Source: Candidatus Bathyarchaeota archaeon (GTDB lineage: Archaea > Thermoproteota > Bathyarchaeia > Bathyarchaeales > Bathycorpusculaceae). From it: a DNA stretch of 52,001 nt. The stretch covers positions 108,470-160,470 of the forward strand of contig PLNS01000027.1 of assembly GCA_003141855.1 (NCBI GenBank), in the 5' to 3' direction. Position numbers and translations under genes: made by a program. The notes under the pieces were generated by a model, which made no database searches, was not told the DNA's origin, and worked only from the letters and a program-made list of their open reading frames with translations. Shown piece after piece: positions 1 to 7,898 of the stretch (positions within the stretch are counted from its first letter, which is position 1; each line of letters starts with the position of its first letter).

Positions 1-842
1 GAAACAGCGGTTTGTATCGCGCCGTTGGTGGTGACGTTGGAGGGAAGTTGGTTGAGAATGTTGAAGATTTTTATGACGTTTGCGTCAGCCGAGCCGCTCT
101 CAGTGAAAATGGTGGTTGATGTTGGGTTGCTCTTGTGGAAATTCACGCAGTAACCGCTAAATAGCCATTGCGTTGCGGTTGGTGTATCCAATAGTATTCT
201 ATCCCGTGTATAATATCCCAGTCCAGCCTCTAGACCTCGTAATTTTAGAACTGCCATGTTTTGGGCGTTTCCCGAAGTCACCAATAATGTTCCGGTTGGT
301 ATCGGATCAATTTCTATGGTGTAGCTTACTAATCGTTTTATGTTAACTATGATGCTGTCGCCTGACGATGTTCCAAATATTGCTCCAAGACCGCTGTACC
401 CTGTGATGTTTGCTTCAACGTATCCTGCCGCTACGGCTTCTGAGAGGGAGTACTTGGGGGTTGGAGTGGGAGTAGGTGTTGATGTTGCGGTTGGTGTAGG
501 AGTTGGCGTTACGGTTGACGGCGGAGGGCTTGGCGTTGGCGTAATAGCGGGCTGTACGGGAGTTGGGGAAGATTGAGCTGGTGCGGGTGTTACAGCGGAT
601 TTGGGTGTTGGAGTAACTATGGGGCGAGGCGTCGGCGTTATGGTGGATTTTGGTGTCGGGTTAGTTGGTGCGAGTGTTGGAGTAGGAGTTGGTGTGGATG
701 TAAGATTTTGCTGGGAAGAAATGGTTACGACTAAAACATAGGCGCCACTGGAAACGATGACGACTATTATGATGAGTGCGATGGCTGCTAGCATCTTTGA
801 AATCGCCCGTGAAGATGCATGTAGATGCGAATTGTTCTTCAT
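1..842 (-). CDS. Membrane-anchored, Pro/Thr-rich surface protein (3' end outside window)
   Basis: The frame is open from an ATG at 842 down to base 1 without a stop, so about 280 residues are visible and the C-terminus is missing. The N-terminus ([16 protein letters not shown]) is followed by one hydrophobic segment at about residues 18-40, consistent with a signal anchor or pilin-like secretion signal. Residues about 48-130 are a low-complexity linker of repeated PTPTP and TPTPKS blocks, typical of a glycosylated stalk in archaeal cell-surface proteins. The following roughly 150 residues are a non-repetitive, likely beta-rich extracellular domain that I do not recognise. The role (cell surface, adhesion or sensing) is inferred from architecture only. 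An apparent opposite-strand frame rich in G and V is the antisense of the PT linker. Confidence 0.82.
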   Translation of the reverse strand, partial: MKNNSHLHASSRAISKMLAAIALIIIVVIVSSGAYVLVVTISSQQNLTSTPTPTPTLAPTNPTPKSTITPTPRPIVTPTPKSAVTPAPAQSSPTPVQPAITPTPSPPPSTVTPTPTPTATSTPTPTPTPKYSLSEAVAAGYVEANITGYSGLGAIFGTSSGDSIIVNIKRLVSYTIEIDPIPTGTLLVTSGNAQNMAVLKLRGLEAGLGYYTRDRILLDTPTATQWLFSGYCVNFHKSNPTSTTIFTESGSADANVIKIFNILNQLPSNVTTNGAIQTAV

Positions 843-1020
843 GGTTAAAATCCTTCTTACAAATAGCCACGCACGTCTAAATGAATACGAGAACGTGTAA
901 TAAGATTTTGCAGTAGTCTATTGACGCCAACATCTGTTTAAATTGCCAAATTTTTGCCCAAAAACTTATAGTATGCAACTACGCTTGTTAATCAAGAGCT
1001 TGATATTTCAACGTTTTTGA

Positions 1021-1257
1021 TTTAGATACATAGCAGCTTGCTTTGGCGGCGTTGCCGATGAACTGATTGCCCATGTTTCAAGAGAGATAAGGGATAAAGC
1101 GAAACGAGCGTTAGAATCAAGTAAAAGACTAAGGCCAGAAGCTTTACCCAAAACTACCAAAAACGGATTGGAGGGCTTTTCGGAGCTTAATCATGTGTTT
1201 TGGAAGTTTCCGGTTGGCGAAATGAATGGATTATTTTTATTTAACATTACCTATTAG
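1021..1257 (+). pseudogene. Possible decayed gene remnant, no start codon
   Basis: A 78-codon open stretch directly follows an in-frame TGA and contains no ATG, GTG or TTG near its start. Its translation has a normal protein-like composition (for example VADELIAHVSREIRDKAKRA) and ends at a TAG. It could be the 3' part of a gene whose 5' part was lost or frameshifted. I do not recognise a family. The flanking bases 843-1020 and 1258-1550 show nothing else I can support. Confidence 0.25.
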
Positions 1258-1550
1258 AGAATGCCGATGATGATTAACACGTCAGTCTGAGAGGGATTCG
1301 GTTCCCAGAGATGATGTCAGTTATACGAATTCTGAGGCACAGACGTTCCTTTTTTAAGCATAAACTTAGTAGGTTAACTTGAAATCGCATGGCGCCTATG
1401 ATGACAATTGCACGAAAGTAATGGAGTTACAGTTAATTCTGTTTCTCCCCGGATGACTTGAAAAACATATTTAGGTTCTGAGGCGCTAAAACCCATTTTT
1501 AATGGACAACGTTAATTACAATCACCCAACGGTATAGCTAACCGATCATC

Positions 1551-1862
1551 ATGTCCAAGACTGCTCCATTCTGGTTCATTCGAGACGGCGCCAAACTGAT
1601 CCAGTGCAACAAAGAAGCTTTCGATCGAGCAATCGTTGAAGGCAAAAGCGTAAAGTTCCACGGCTACGCAAACAAAAAGTGCGAACGCGTCGCAGAAGAA
1701 TTGGAAACTTCCAGAATGGCGTTTCTTGCTGACCCAGCGTTGTTCCCGAAGTTCCGTGCAGCAATTACCAATCCCCGAAATGTTTGTGAGGTTCAGGTTA
1801 TACAAGTTGATGATCCTCAGTTTTGGATAAGAGAATCTAAACGCCCAAAATATCAACTGTAA
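1551..1862 (+). CDS. Hypothetical protein, 103 aa
   Basis: The product is a hydrophilic 103-residue protein starting MSKTAPFWFIRDGAK and ending NPRNVCEVQVIQVDDPQF then WIRESKRPKYQL. There is no signal peptide or membrane segment and I do not recognise the family. The strongest support for coding on this strand is that a decayed second copy of its C-terminal 35 codons lies about 1.1 kb downstream (2864-2977) and matches in this frame. A 114-codon frame on the opposite strand covers the same bases and is judged to be its shadow. Bases 1863-2241 downstream are AT-rich and show nothing I can support apart from a TATA-like run just before the next gene. Confidence 0.6.
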   Translation: MSKTAPFWFIRDGAKLIQCNKEAFDRAIVEGKSVKFHGYANKKCERVAEELETSRMAFLADPALFPKFRAAITNPRNVCEVQVIQVDDPQFWIRESKRPKYQL

Positions 1863-2241
1863 CTGTAACCATCTGTTAGTTTTATGTGGCTATAGGTAAA
1901 ATTTTTCGCATTTTTCGTCTTTGTAATGTAAAATTTGAATGGCAAATTGTGGGGGTTTGAATGGTTTTTTTTGGTTTTATGTTGAGGGTAATCTGTAGTG
2001 TAACTGAAGATGTTATTGTTCTATAACACCGTGTTGTTACTCTAACACAGTCACATTGTTTTTTATTTTTCAGCAGGCATAGAATGTTTACTGTGTCTGG
2101 GTGGGAGCTTTAACTTGTATAAGGAGCAAGCTTTTGAACTAACAAGAAAACGTCAATGGAATGCAGTTTACAATGGATTTGCTTTCGGTTGAAGGAACCC
2201 GCATGCTGTAATATAAAATAGGTAAGTTTGGAGGTGAATGT

Positions 2242-2794
2242 GTGAGAAAGATTTTTTCGATTTTAAGTGTAGTCGTAATTTTGGTTATTTCTGTCCCCAT
2301 GGTGCTTGGAGCGTTAACTTATCAGAGAGATATTGCGTCAAACGGAGTGACTGCACCGTATAATTGGAGTCAGCGTACAATAGGCTTGACATCGTTTGCG
2401 ACGCAGAGATCTAACGTTCAACTTTCCATTACTGCTAATTCGTCTATGGAACTTACAAATATCAACTGGGGCAATAGCGTCGGCGTAATTAACATTAATT
2501 ATAGTCGAGGGTACCAATCAAGTGCACATGCAATCGTAACCTTAACAAACACAGGCAATGTCCCCGTGAATGTTGATTTAAAATTGGTTAGTTACCAAAT
2601 AGCTATACCTCAAACAACGATCAGGGCCCTGGGGCATGTCTGGTGATTCAGGTCCAAATATCACGTTGCAGCCGGGGCAGACAGTGCATCCATCCTTAAC
2701 AATAGCCATCGTTTCAAATACACCTGCGTATGGTGCAACACCTTTCAGCGTTCACGTTATGATAACCACAACCCAAGCTAAAGGCTCAAGTTAA
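2242..2794 (+). pseudogene. Secreted protein gene with a +1 frameshift
   Basis: The gene starts at GTG 2242 with a good ribosome binding site (GGAGGTGA at 2230-2237). The N-terminus MRKIFSILSVVVILVISVP is a clear signal peptide, followed by an Asn/Ser/Thr-rich domain compatible with a beta-sandwich secreted protein. Frame 1 stops at 2644-2646 after 134 codons, but the next frame continues from about 2618 without interruption to TAA 2792-2794 with the same composition (GDSGPNITLQPGQTVHPSLT). Joined, the product would be about 184 residues. This is either a real inactivating indel near the GGGCCCTGGGG run at about 2624, a sequencing or assembly error, or less likely programmed frameshifting. 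Function unknown. Confidence 0.65.
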
Positions 2795-2863
2795 AACTTG
2801 AGAACCATATTTTTTCCCAATACCTTCGCTTCTAAGTTTACTCACCAAATATCCATTTTTTCT

Positions 2864-2977
2864 TTCTCTATCGTTGCGCAATATAAAAATCCGCGAAATG
2901 TCGTTGAAGTTCAAGTCATAATGGTTGACGCCCCCCAGTTTTGGGTGAGAATCCAAGCGTCCTAAATATCAAAAGTG
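2864..2977 (+). pseudogene. Decayed copy of the C-terminus of the 1551-1862 gene
   Basis: Reading from 2864, the translation contains NPRNVVEVQVIMVDAPQFWV, closely matching NPRNVCEVQVIQVDDPQFWI of the upstream gene. After APQFWVR a 2-base deletion relative to the intact gene shifts the frame; in the shifted frame the match resumes as ESKRPKYQ followed by TGA at 2975. No upstream part of the gene is recognisable. This is a duplicated fragment under decay, and it implies the 1551 gene belongs to a small paralogous family or has undergone tandem duplication. Confidence 0.6.
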
Positions 2978-3085
2978 AAATTGGAAGGCGTTTAATTCAG
3001 TTGAATTAAAAACCGCCCATCAGTCGCCACTGCAGGAAGGTTGAAATTTTGGAAATTCGCTATATTTATCAGATAGGAAGCGCTA

Positions 3086-3604
3086 ATGATTCTTGGGATA
3101 ATTATGAAAGCATACATGGGCTTATCCTGTAAAGTAGGTGCTTTCAACAGGGTCCTAGACGAACTGATAAAACTGAATCTTTCCAAGAAAGAAGTCTTCC
3201 TGCTTTTTGGCCCCGTTGACATCCTGGTCCAGCTCCGCGACTTAAATGGTCTCGACGAATTCATTAATAAATGGTTTAATCCGATTAGAAATATAACGCC
3301 TCAAGAATCACTGATTGAGAGGACGCAAACGCTAATAGTCATCTCAGAAGGAAAAGCATTCACTGAAGAACCATACGCCTTCCTATTCCTAAATACTCAG
3401 CCCAGAAACCTTGAGCAGGTTCAAGAAAAACTGCAAGAGATCCCAAAGGTTTTATCAGCTGACACGGTTTTAGGACCCTACGACGTAATAGCTGCGGTGA
3501 GAGCAAACGACAAGGAAGACCTGAAACAGCTTATTTCTCAAATACAAGAAAAAGTTCCGCACATCCAAGGGACAGTAACTGCAATCGTAGCCTCACTTTA
3601 CTAA
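3086..3604 (+). CDS. Tandem Lrp/AsnC ligand-binding (RAM) domain protein, no DNA-binding domain
   Basis: The 172-residue product consists of two consecutive alpha-beta domains of about 80 residues: MKAYMGLSCKVGAFNRVLDE through FGPVDILVQLRDLNGL, and EEPYAFLFLNTQ through LGPYDVIAAVRANDKEDL. Each carries the FGPxDI/LGPYDV pattern of the RAM effector-binding domain of Lrp/AsnC regulators. No helix-turn-helix precedes them. Such stand-alone RAM proteins bind amino acids or other small ligands and may act with another regulator; the partner is not visible here. The start could be ATG 3086, which has AGGAAG upstream, or ATG 3104, which matches where the domain begins. Confidence 0.8.
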   Translation: MILGIIMKAYMGLSCKVGAFNRVLDELIKLNLSKKEVFLLFGPVDILVQLRDLNGLDEFINKWFNPIRNITPQESLIERTQTLIVISEGKAFTEEPYAFLFLNTQPRNLEQVQEKLQEIPKVLSADTVLGPYDVIAAVRANDKEDLKQLISQIQEKVPHIQGTVTAIVASLY

Positions 3605-3760
3605 CAGAAAGACGCTTTTTCAGTGCTCATCTTTACCAAGATTCCCAAAATTTTAGTCGTGGCTTGATAGGGCTAAATGAGAATAAAAAAATAAAAACAA
3701 AATATTGCATCAGCTATCTTTTAGTGCCCTTGCGGCTAAGCGATGTTTTTGGTTGAGCAA

Positions 3761-3973
3761 CTATGTTTCGTTTATTTCCTGTTTTAGAAATTCTGCCCAC
3801 TTCTTTCTTTCACTAGCTATCTCCAAAGGACAGGTGACCGTGGCTGTGCCGCCAAGTATGCCTTCGTTGCTTCCGTGTCTGCAAACCAAGTTGCCGCCCT
3901 CATCTATGTGTATGTCGCAGGCTTTTTGGTCAAAGCAGTGGCACTCGATTTCCTGAGTAGAATTGGGTGACAA
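3761..3973 (-). CDS. Hypothetical Cys/His-containing small protein, 70 aa
   Basis: From a TTG at 3973 the frame encodes 70 residues beginning MSPNSTQEIECHCFDQKA and containing C-x-C, a second C, CRHG and a later TC, followed by a charged amphipathic C-terminus (ERKKWAEFLKQEINET). The composition is protein-like and the cysteines and histidines suggest metal binding, but the spacing matches no family I recognise. The opposite-strand frame over the same bases is less convincing. The TTG start and the lack of a clear ribosome binding site keep confidence low. Bases 3974-4165 show a fragment with a hydrophobic segment in another frame but no start. Confidence 0.42.
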   Translation of the reverse strand: MSPNSTQEIECHCFDQKACDIHIDEGGNLVCRHGSNEGILGGTATVTCPLEIASERKKWAEFLKQEINET

Positions 3974-4165
3974 AACAAAGAACGCCAGTCATATTCCAAT
4001 CCGCCTGCACTGAGTTTGTGGGAAGAAATTTATAACAATATGCTATATCACGGCTGCAGTCACACCAAAAGCCAAAACAGCAAGGGTAAATGGTGGGAGC
4101 TGGTTGCTGCTTCTTGTAACCCGACAACTTTTTATTATTCACACTTGCAGCTGCGCCAGTAAAGG

Positions 4166-4390
4166 TTAGAGGTTTACTCTTCCAACCCTTCTCAGCAACA
4201 AGTTAGCTATCCCCGCTACAACCAAATCCGCCAAAACCCAAACAATGAACGAAATAACTTGTAAAATAGCCAAAACAGTGAACAACAACAGCAATGTTAT
4301 TGCGATTATGCCGATTGTTCTTTTTCTTCGGCGAATTTTTTCAGGATTAACATCAGGTTTCGGAGCCATATCTGTCACGCTTAACCTCAT
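4166..4390 (-). CDS. Small two-helix membrane protein, 74 aa
   Basis: The N-terminus is charged (MAPKPDVNPEKIRRRKR from the second Met) and is followed by two hydrophobic helices at about residues 26-45 and 47-65, ending in RRVGRVNL. The positive-inside rule puts both termini in the cytoplasm. The second ATG (at 4369) would give a 67-residue form and fits the family-like look of the sequence better than the first. I do not recognise a named family. It is transcribed away from the zinc-finger gene at 4551, which it may face across a divergent promoter region. Confidence 0.62.
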   Translation of the reverse strand: MRLSVTDMAPKPDVNPEKIRRRKRTIGIIAITLLLLFTVLAILQVISFIVWVLADLVVAGIANLLLRRVGRVNL

Positions 4391-4550
4391 TTATCAAAGG
4401 TCTCTAAAATATGTTTAAAGGTTCATCCGAACAGCAGGGCAATGAATAGGGTGGCTTGTTGCTGTCTGTTTGTCGAACAAATCTACAATACTGTTTAGCA
4501 CTTCATAATATTTAATAGGTTTTCTACGCAAAAAAGCCTAAAAGGACCAT

Positions 4551-4724
4551 ATGCTGAACCCACGCCACAAGAACGGTCGAACTATAAAAAAATCAGAAAA
4601 TCACCCAAGTTTCAAAAAAAGCGAGGTTCCCGTTGAAAGCTTTTTCCTTTGTCCCTCTTGCACTTGCTGGTTTACCAGTAAGTATGGTCTGAATGCCCAT
4701 GTAAAGAACTGGTGTAGTCAATGA
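4551..4724 (+). CDS. Mini zinc-finger protein, 57 aa
   Basis: A 57-codon gene from ATG 4551 to TGA 4722-4724. Its C-terminal half is a compact zinc-finger pattern, CPSCTCWFTSKYGLNAHVKN followed by WC, that is C-x2-C (x1 C) ... H-x4-C, like a C2HC/C2H2-type finger with the usual aromatic and leucine between the ligand pairs. The N-terminal half is basic (HKNGRTIKKSENH), which suits nucleic-acid binding. Small C2H2-type proteins of this size are common in archaea and archaeal viruses and often act as regulators; the target here is unknown. The purine-rich AAAAGGA just before the start may serve as ribosome binding site. Confidence 0.62.
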   Translation: MLNPRHKNGRTIKKSENHPSFKKSEVPVESFFLCPSCTCWFTSKYGLNAHVKNWCSQ

Positions 4725-4777
4725 GCATTGCGGAAAGCACAACCTAAATAAACCATTCATCCCCATCCACATTCACC

Positions 4778-5314
4778 TTGGACTTTGAAAACGTTGCCTT
4801 CCCTGATTCTGTGGGCTTTCGATGCAAAAACTGCGGAGTTTGCTGCCGCATGCAGCCACCCGACGTAAATAAAGCAGAACAAAAACAAATAGAAGCAAAA
4901 GGCTTTAAGGATTTTTTAGACAGCCCCGATGAAACAGGAATTCGTTGGATCCGCAGAAAAAAGGACGACAGTTGCTTTTTTCTTACAAAGAACAACAATT
5001 GTGCAATTTACGAGGTGCGCCCAGCAGTTTGCAGGCTCGAGCCATTCACTATAACGGACTACGATTATGAGAAAAACAGGATAGAGCTGGAATTAAACTT
5101 TCCATTTTCAGCCTGCTGCATAGGCACCTGTGAAAAAGAAACATTGCCTGTGCCTGTTGAAGATATCGGTAAAGCCGCCCAAACACTTGTGCAAAAAATT
5201 TTAGCGCTAACCGCCAAAGACCTCAATCTTCCATTAACGGATAAGAGGGTTTATTCTGAAACGCGGTCAAGGTTACTGCGCAGAGGAGTAGAAATGGCTA
5301 ACCTACAATTGTAG
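4778..5314 (+). CDS. YkgJ-family CxxCxxCC cluster protein
   Basis: The 178-residue product carries the N-terminal signature FRCKNCGVCCRMQPPDV, the CxxCxxCC motif of the YkgJ family (UPF0153), with later cysteines at CFFL, CAIYEVRPAVCRLEPF and the C-terminal CCIGTC. Together these form the conserved metal or Fe-S binding core of the family. The reaction is not established for most members; roles as Fe-S or zinc oxidoreductase accessory proteins have been proposed. The frame starts at TTG 4778, because an upstream in-frame TAA excludes an earlier start and the next Met lies inside the cysteine motif. Confidence 0.82.
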   Translation: MDFENVAFPDSVGFRCKNCGVCCRMQPPDVNKAEQKQIEAKGFKDFLDSPDETGIRWIRRKKDDSCFFLTKNNNCAIYEVRPAVCRLEPFTITDYDYEKNRIELELNFPFSACCIGTCEKETLPVPVEDIGKAAQTLVQKILALTAKDLNLPLTDKRVYSETRSRLLRRGVEMANLQL

Positions 5315-5566
5315 TCGATTAAGCAGAAGTGGGCTTTTTGTGTCGTTGGCGCTGCGGAGTTTATATAGCTTAAATACAAATTCTCATCGGGTTCCCTTGC
5401 TTTCCTAAAATAGTCATGGAGCCGAACCTCTCAGCCATTGCACTGTTTTATAGAGAAAATTAAAAACGAGCAACTTTCGGAGTCGAGTTTTAACTTATCA
5501 GTTCAAACATTCTTTTATTGCTCGCTCTAAAGTGAGACAGCGTAGAAGACTTAGGAGATAGCTAAT

Positions 5567-6217
5567 TTGGTTAACCGTTTTATGGATAGGTGGACGGAGA
5601 AAGAAAAAGAGCCCTCTGTCGTATCGAAGATTAAAAACATCGCCAAGCCGCAGGAAAACTTGAAAGAACAAATCAGCTTGGTTACTCAACGCTTAGACGT
5701 TCAGACCAGAACGTTGGATAACGCGGTGAAACGCTTTGAGACTCGTGATGCGGACATCTTTCAGCGCGTTGTGAAAGCCATGACAGAAAGAGATACGCCT
5801 CGAGCAAACATTCTCGCCACAGAACTCGGTGAGATACGCAAAGTCGAGAAAATGCTAACACACGCCTCCCTTGCCCTGCAAAGCGTTTCCATGCGGCTAA
5901 GTACAGTTTCAGAAATGGGCGACCTAGTAGCAGTACTGAGCCCTGCAAAAAGTATGCTAAACAACATTCGTTCAGAGATGTGCAGTATTCTTCCAGAAGC
6001 AGGCCAAGAACTTGGAAACATCGGAAGCCTGCTTTCAGACATAGTGACTACAACTAACCAAGGCACAGACATGCCAGTGAATACAATAATGGCAAGCGCA
6101 GACGCATTACAAATCCTAGAGGAAGCAGAAGTAGCCGCAGAGAACAGGCTCAGGGAAAAAATTCCCGAGGCAGTGACTGGAACTGCCATCAACAAAAAGA
6201 CAAGCATAGAAGCATAG
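5567..6217 (+). CDS. cdvB: ESCRT-III (Snf7/CdvB) family protein
   Basis: The 216-residue protein is almost entirely helical. A basic N-terminal region (residues 1-25) precedes long amphipathic helices (about 28-160, including DNAVKRFETRDADIFQRVVK and KVEKMLTHASLALQSVSMRL) of the Snf7/CdvB type that polymerise on membranes for cytokinesis or vesicle scission in TACK archaea. The C-terminal 50 residues are acidic then polar and may hold a MIT-interacting segment, but no winged-helix domain follows. No Vps4/CdvC ATPase or CdvA lies in this window, so it is an isolated paralogue. The TTG start at 5567 is preceded by AGGAGA at 5552-5557; ATG 5582 is the alternative. Confidence 0.78.
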   Translation: MVNRFMDRWTEKEKEPSVVSKIKNIAKPQENLKEQISLVTQRLDVQTRTLDNAVKRFETRDADIFQRVVKAMTERDTPRANILATELGEIRKVEKMLTHASLALQSVSMRLSTVSEMGDLVAVLSPAKSMLNNIRSEMCSILPEAGQELGNIGSLLSDIVTTTNQGTDMPVNTIMASADALQILEEAEVAAENRLREKIPEAVTGTAINKKTSIEA

Positions 6218-6388
6218 CCAACATGAGGGACTACGATGTTCTTACTTTGGCATAGAAGACATTTCAGCCATTTTCTTTATGTGGCCACCAATCAATGGCT
6301 CTACTTTATAAATAGAAAATTAAAATTGTCACCAACAACCCAGCACCAGCTTAAATATCAGTAAAATAATAGTTTTTTTGGGATATTA

Positions 6389-6907
6389 GTGAAAATTAGT
6401 CATCATATCGATTTTTTAATTGCAGTATCAATCGTAATTATCGCAGTTGTTTTTTTATTGCTAACATATCAGCGTATAATTCGCGTAAATTTCTTTATTG
6501 GCCCTCTTCGTTTTTCACATTGGCTCTCAATAATAGGAACTATAGGTATCGCAATAGCGACACCCTTGTTTACTTTACTTAAACGCTCTTTTTTTCCCTC
6601 TTGGACAAAAATTACCAGATTTCATATCTTTGGTAATCTCATATTCTTTACACTGATAACTATTCATTTCGCTACTCAGGTTGCAAGACCTGCATCTAAC
6701 TTTCCAGAATTGGGTACGGGTATAGCCATGTTCATCGCAATGGATGTACAGATAATATTAGGGTTTACTCAACGGTTCAGGTCTCAGAGAAGACTTTATA
6801 AAAAATTAATCAACATTAACACCAACAAATTTATTCATGCCAGTTTAGTCATGGTATTCTACGCTGTAATACTATTTCATGTCCTGCATGGGCTTAAAAT
6901 TATATAA
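6389..6907 (+). CDS. Membrane b-type cytochrome, ferric-reductase/b561-like
   Basis: The 172-residue product has about five hydrophobic helices (roughly residues 8-28, 40-62, 76-96, 108-126, 146-170). Two helices each carry a His pair with identical spacing, H79-x13-H93 (FHIFGN...TIH) and H150-x13-H164 (IHASLV...LFH), the arrangement that binds two stacked hemes across a four-helix bundle in ferric reductases, NOX and b561-type cytochromes. No FAD/NAD domain is attached, so it would need a separate electron donor. It likely moves electrons across the membrane, but donor and acceptor are unknown. GTG 6389 is the start. It stands alone between unrelated genes. Confidence 0.66.
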   Translation: MKISHHIDFLIAVSIVIIAVVFLLLTYQRIIRVNFFIGPLRFSHWLSIIGTIGIAIATPLFTLLKRSFFPSWTKITRFHIFGNLIFFTLITIHFATQVARPASNFPELGTGIAMFIAMDVQIILGFTQRFRSQRRLYKKLININTNKFIHASLVMVFYAVILFHVLHGLKII

Positions 6908-7233
6908 ATTGCAACAAAAATATTTCCGGCGTATTTTTCAGCGTTGAACTGCCAAGGTGTTATTGTAAATGGTGTATGTGGGGTGAATGAAAAAAGTGGA
7001 CCTTTGGCGATTCTCAAACAGCGGGGCTGATATTCATCCCTCTAAGCGGTCGGTTTGGGCTGCGACAATAAACTTTATCGGGATAATGGACGTGGGTGTT
7101 GGTTGTAATTCACCAAAATTGGCGAAATTTGGTACGTTATGCAATTTTCTTCAGCTCTTGTGTGCAATCGTTTGCGGCAAATTAAAAAGAAAAAGGATAT
7201 TGTTAAAACGAGTAAAGATGTTAGCTTACGAGC

Positions 7234-7377
7234 TTAATATCTTCGTGGTGGTCTTCGTTTTGCGTAGCATTCTCGGCAGTAAACTGGCCTGCTACCGTCT
7301 GGCTTGAAAGGAACATCACATTCTTTTCCGCAGTCTCCGCAGGTTGCCTTATGCATCTCTTTGGTACCATATGACAT
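7234..7377 (-). CDS. CxxC-x17-CxxC zinc-ribbon mini-protein, 47 aa
   Basis: A 47-codon gene from ATG 7377 to TAA 7234. The product has CGDC at residues 13-16 and CREC at 34-37 separated by exactly 17 residues, with the intervening [16 protein letters not shown] and a basic tail (KRRPPRRY). This is the signature of the family named for its CxxC-x17-CxxC arrangement, found as short zinc ribbons in archaea and some bacteria. Its partner is unknown; a nucleic-acid or ribosome-associated role is only a guess from the basic tail. A 106-codon frame on the plus strand overlapping this region has no family features and is regarded as its shadow. Confidence 0.8.
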   Translation of the reverse strand: MSYGTKEMHKATCGDCGKECDVPFKPDGSRPVYCRECYAKRRPPRRY

Positions 7378-7502
7378 GTCTATTTTTCACTTCCTGTTCT
7401 ATTACTTTGCAAATTCCTTTGCAGGCTTGTGTAATGTGGAGCTTGCTCTAAAGCTTATCCGTTGACGAAAAATTGAAGCACCTTCAGGAAGGCAATAAAA
7501 TT

Positions 7503-7612
7503 GGGCTGGTGTGTTGGTTGTAACCCGCCTTCTGTTGTCTGTGGCATTCGGCTAATCGGGCTACCCGCGCCTTCCGGTAGATACTTCATCGGCGACTGTT
7601 TGCCCTTTCCAC
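7503..7612 (+). repeat. Dispersed repeat R1, long type a (copy 1)
   Basis: This 110-base segment matches 11036-11145 at 107 of 110 positions by eye. It begins GGGCTGGT, then contains the core GGTTGTAACCCGCCTT shared with the repeats at 8278 and 10005. GGCTGGT and ACCCGCC can pair as a 7-base-pair stem with one mismatch. The opposite strand holds a 44-codon frame (7455-7589) starting inside the repeat; I do not call it a gene. The rest of 7378-7645 shows only the vapBC promoter region (TTTAAATAAA at 7621-7630). Confidence 0.85.
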
Positions 7613-7666
7613 CAACACAATTTAAATAAATGATGTATATACATTATGTATGTAGGAAGGCTTAGG

Positions 7667-7894
7667 ATGTCAAGGCAGATTTCAGTCTCAAACGAAGTCT
7701 ATGAACTTCTGCTAGAAAGGAAGGGCAAAAAGAGTTTCTCCCAAGTTATAAAAGAAAACCTGTGCCCGATGGACGAGAAAAAAGATATCATGAGCTTTGC
7801 AGGAGCCCTCAAAGACGAAAAAGACAAGCTTGAGCATTTAAAGTCAAAAATAGCCGTTGAAAGAGAAGCTAACTACGGAAGACCACTAAAGTGA
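7667..7894 (+). CDS. vapB: VapB-type antitoxin
   Basis: The 75-residue form starting MSRQISVSNEVYELLLERKG carries an N-terminal ribbon-helix-helix-like segment followed by a charged region typical of archaeal VapB/DUF217 antitoxins (SFSQVIKENL... EKKDIMSFAGALKD). It overlaps in function with the next gene, which begins five bases after its stop, forming a toxin-antitoxin operon. The antitoxin would bind both its promoter and the toxin. ATG 7646 also lies in frame, but the AT-rich TTTAAATAAA at 7621 placed about 25 bases before a transcript start near 7650 and the GGAAGG before 7667 favour the later ATG. Confidence 0.78.
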   Translation: MSRQISVSNEVYELLLERKGKKSFSQVIKENLCPMDEKKDIMSFAGALKDEKDKLEHLKSKIAVEREANYGRPLK

Positions 7895-7898
7895 GCCC

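Noticed and set aside
340-576. 78-codon Gly/Val-repeat frame on the plus strand
   Set aside because: Antisense of the Pro/Thr-rich linker of the minus-strand surface protein; no start context of its own.
3930-4142. 70-codon minus frame with a Cys-rich part
   Set aside because: Overlaps the better frame at 3761-3973; another frame here has a hydrophobic stretch but no start. Not decidable.
6987-7307. 106-codon plus frame
   Set aside because: Overlaps the CxxC-x17-CxxC gene on the other strand; composition is not protein-like and no ribosome binding site is present.
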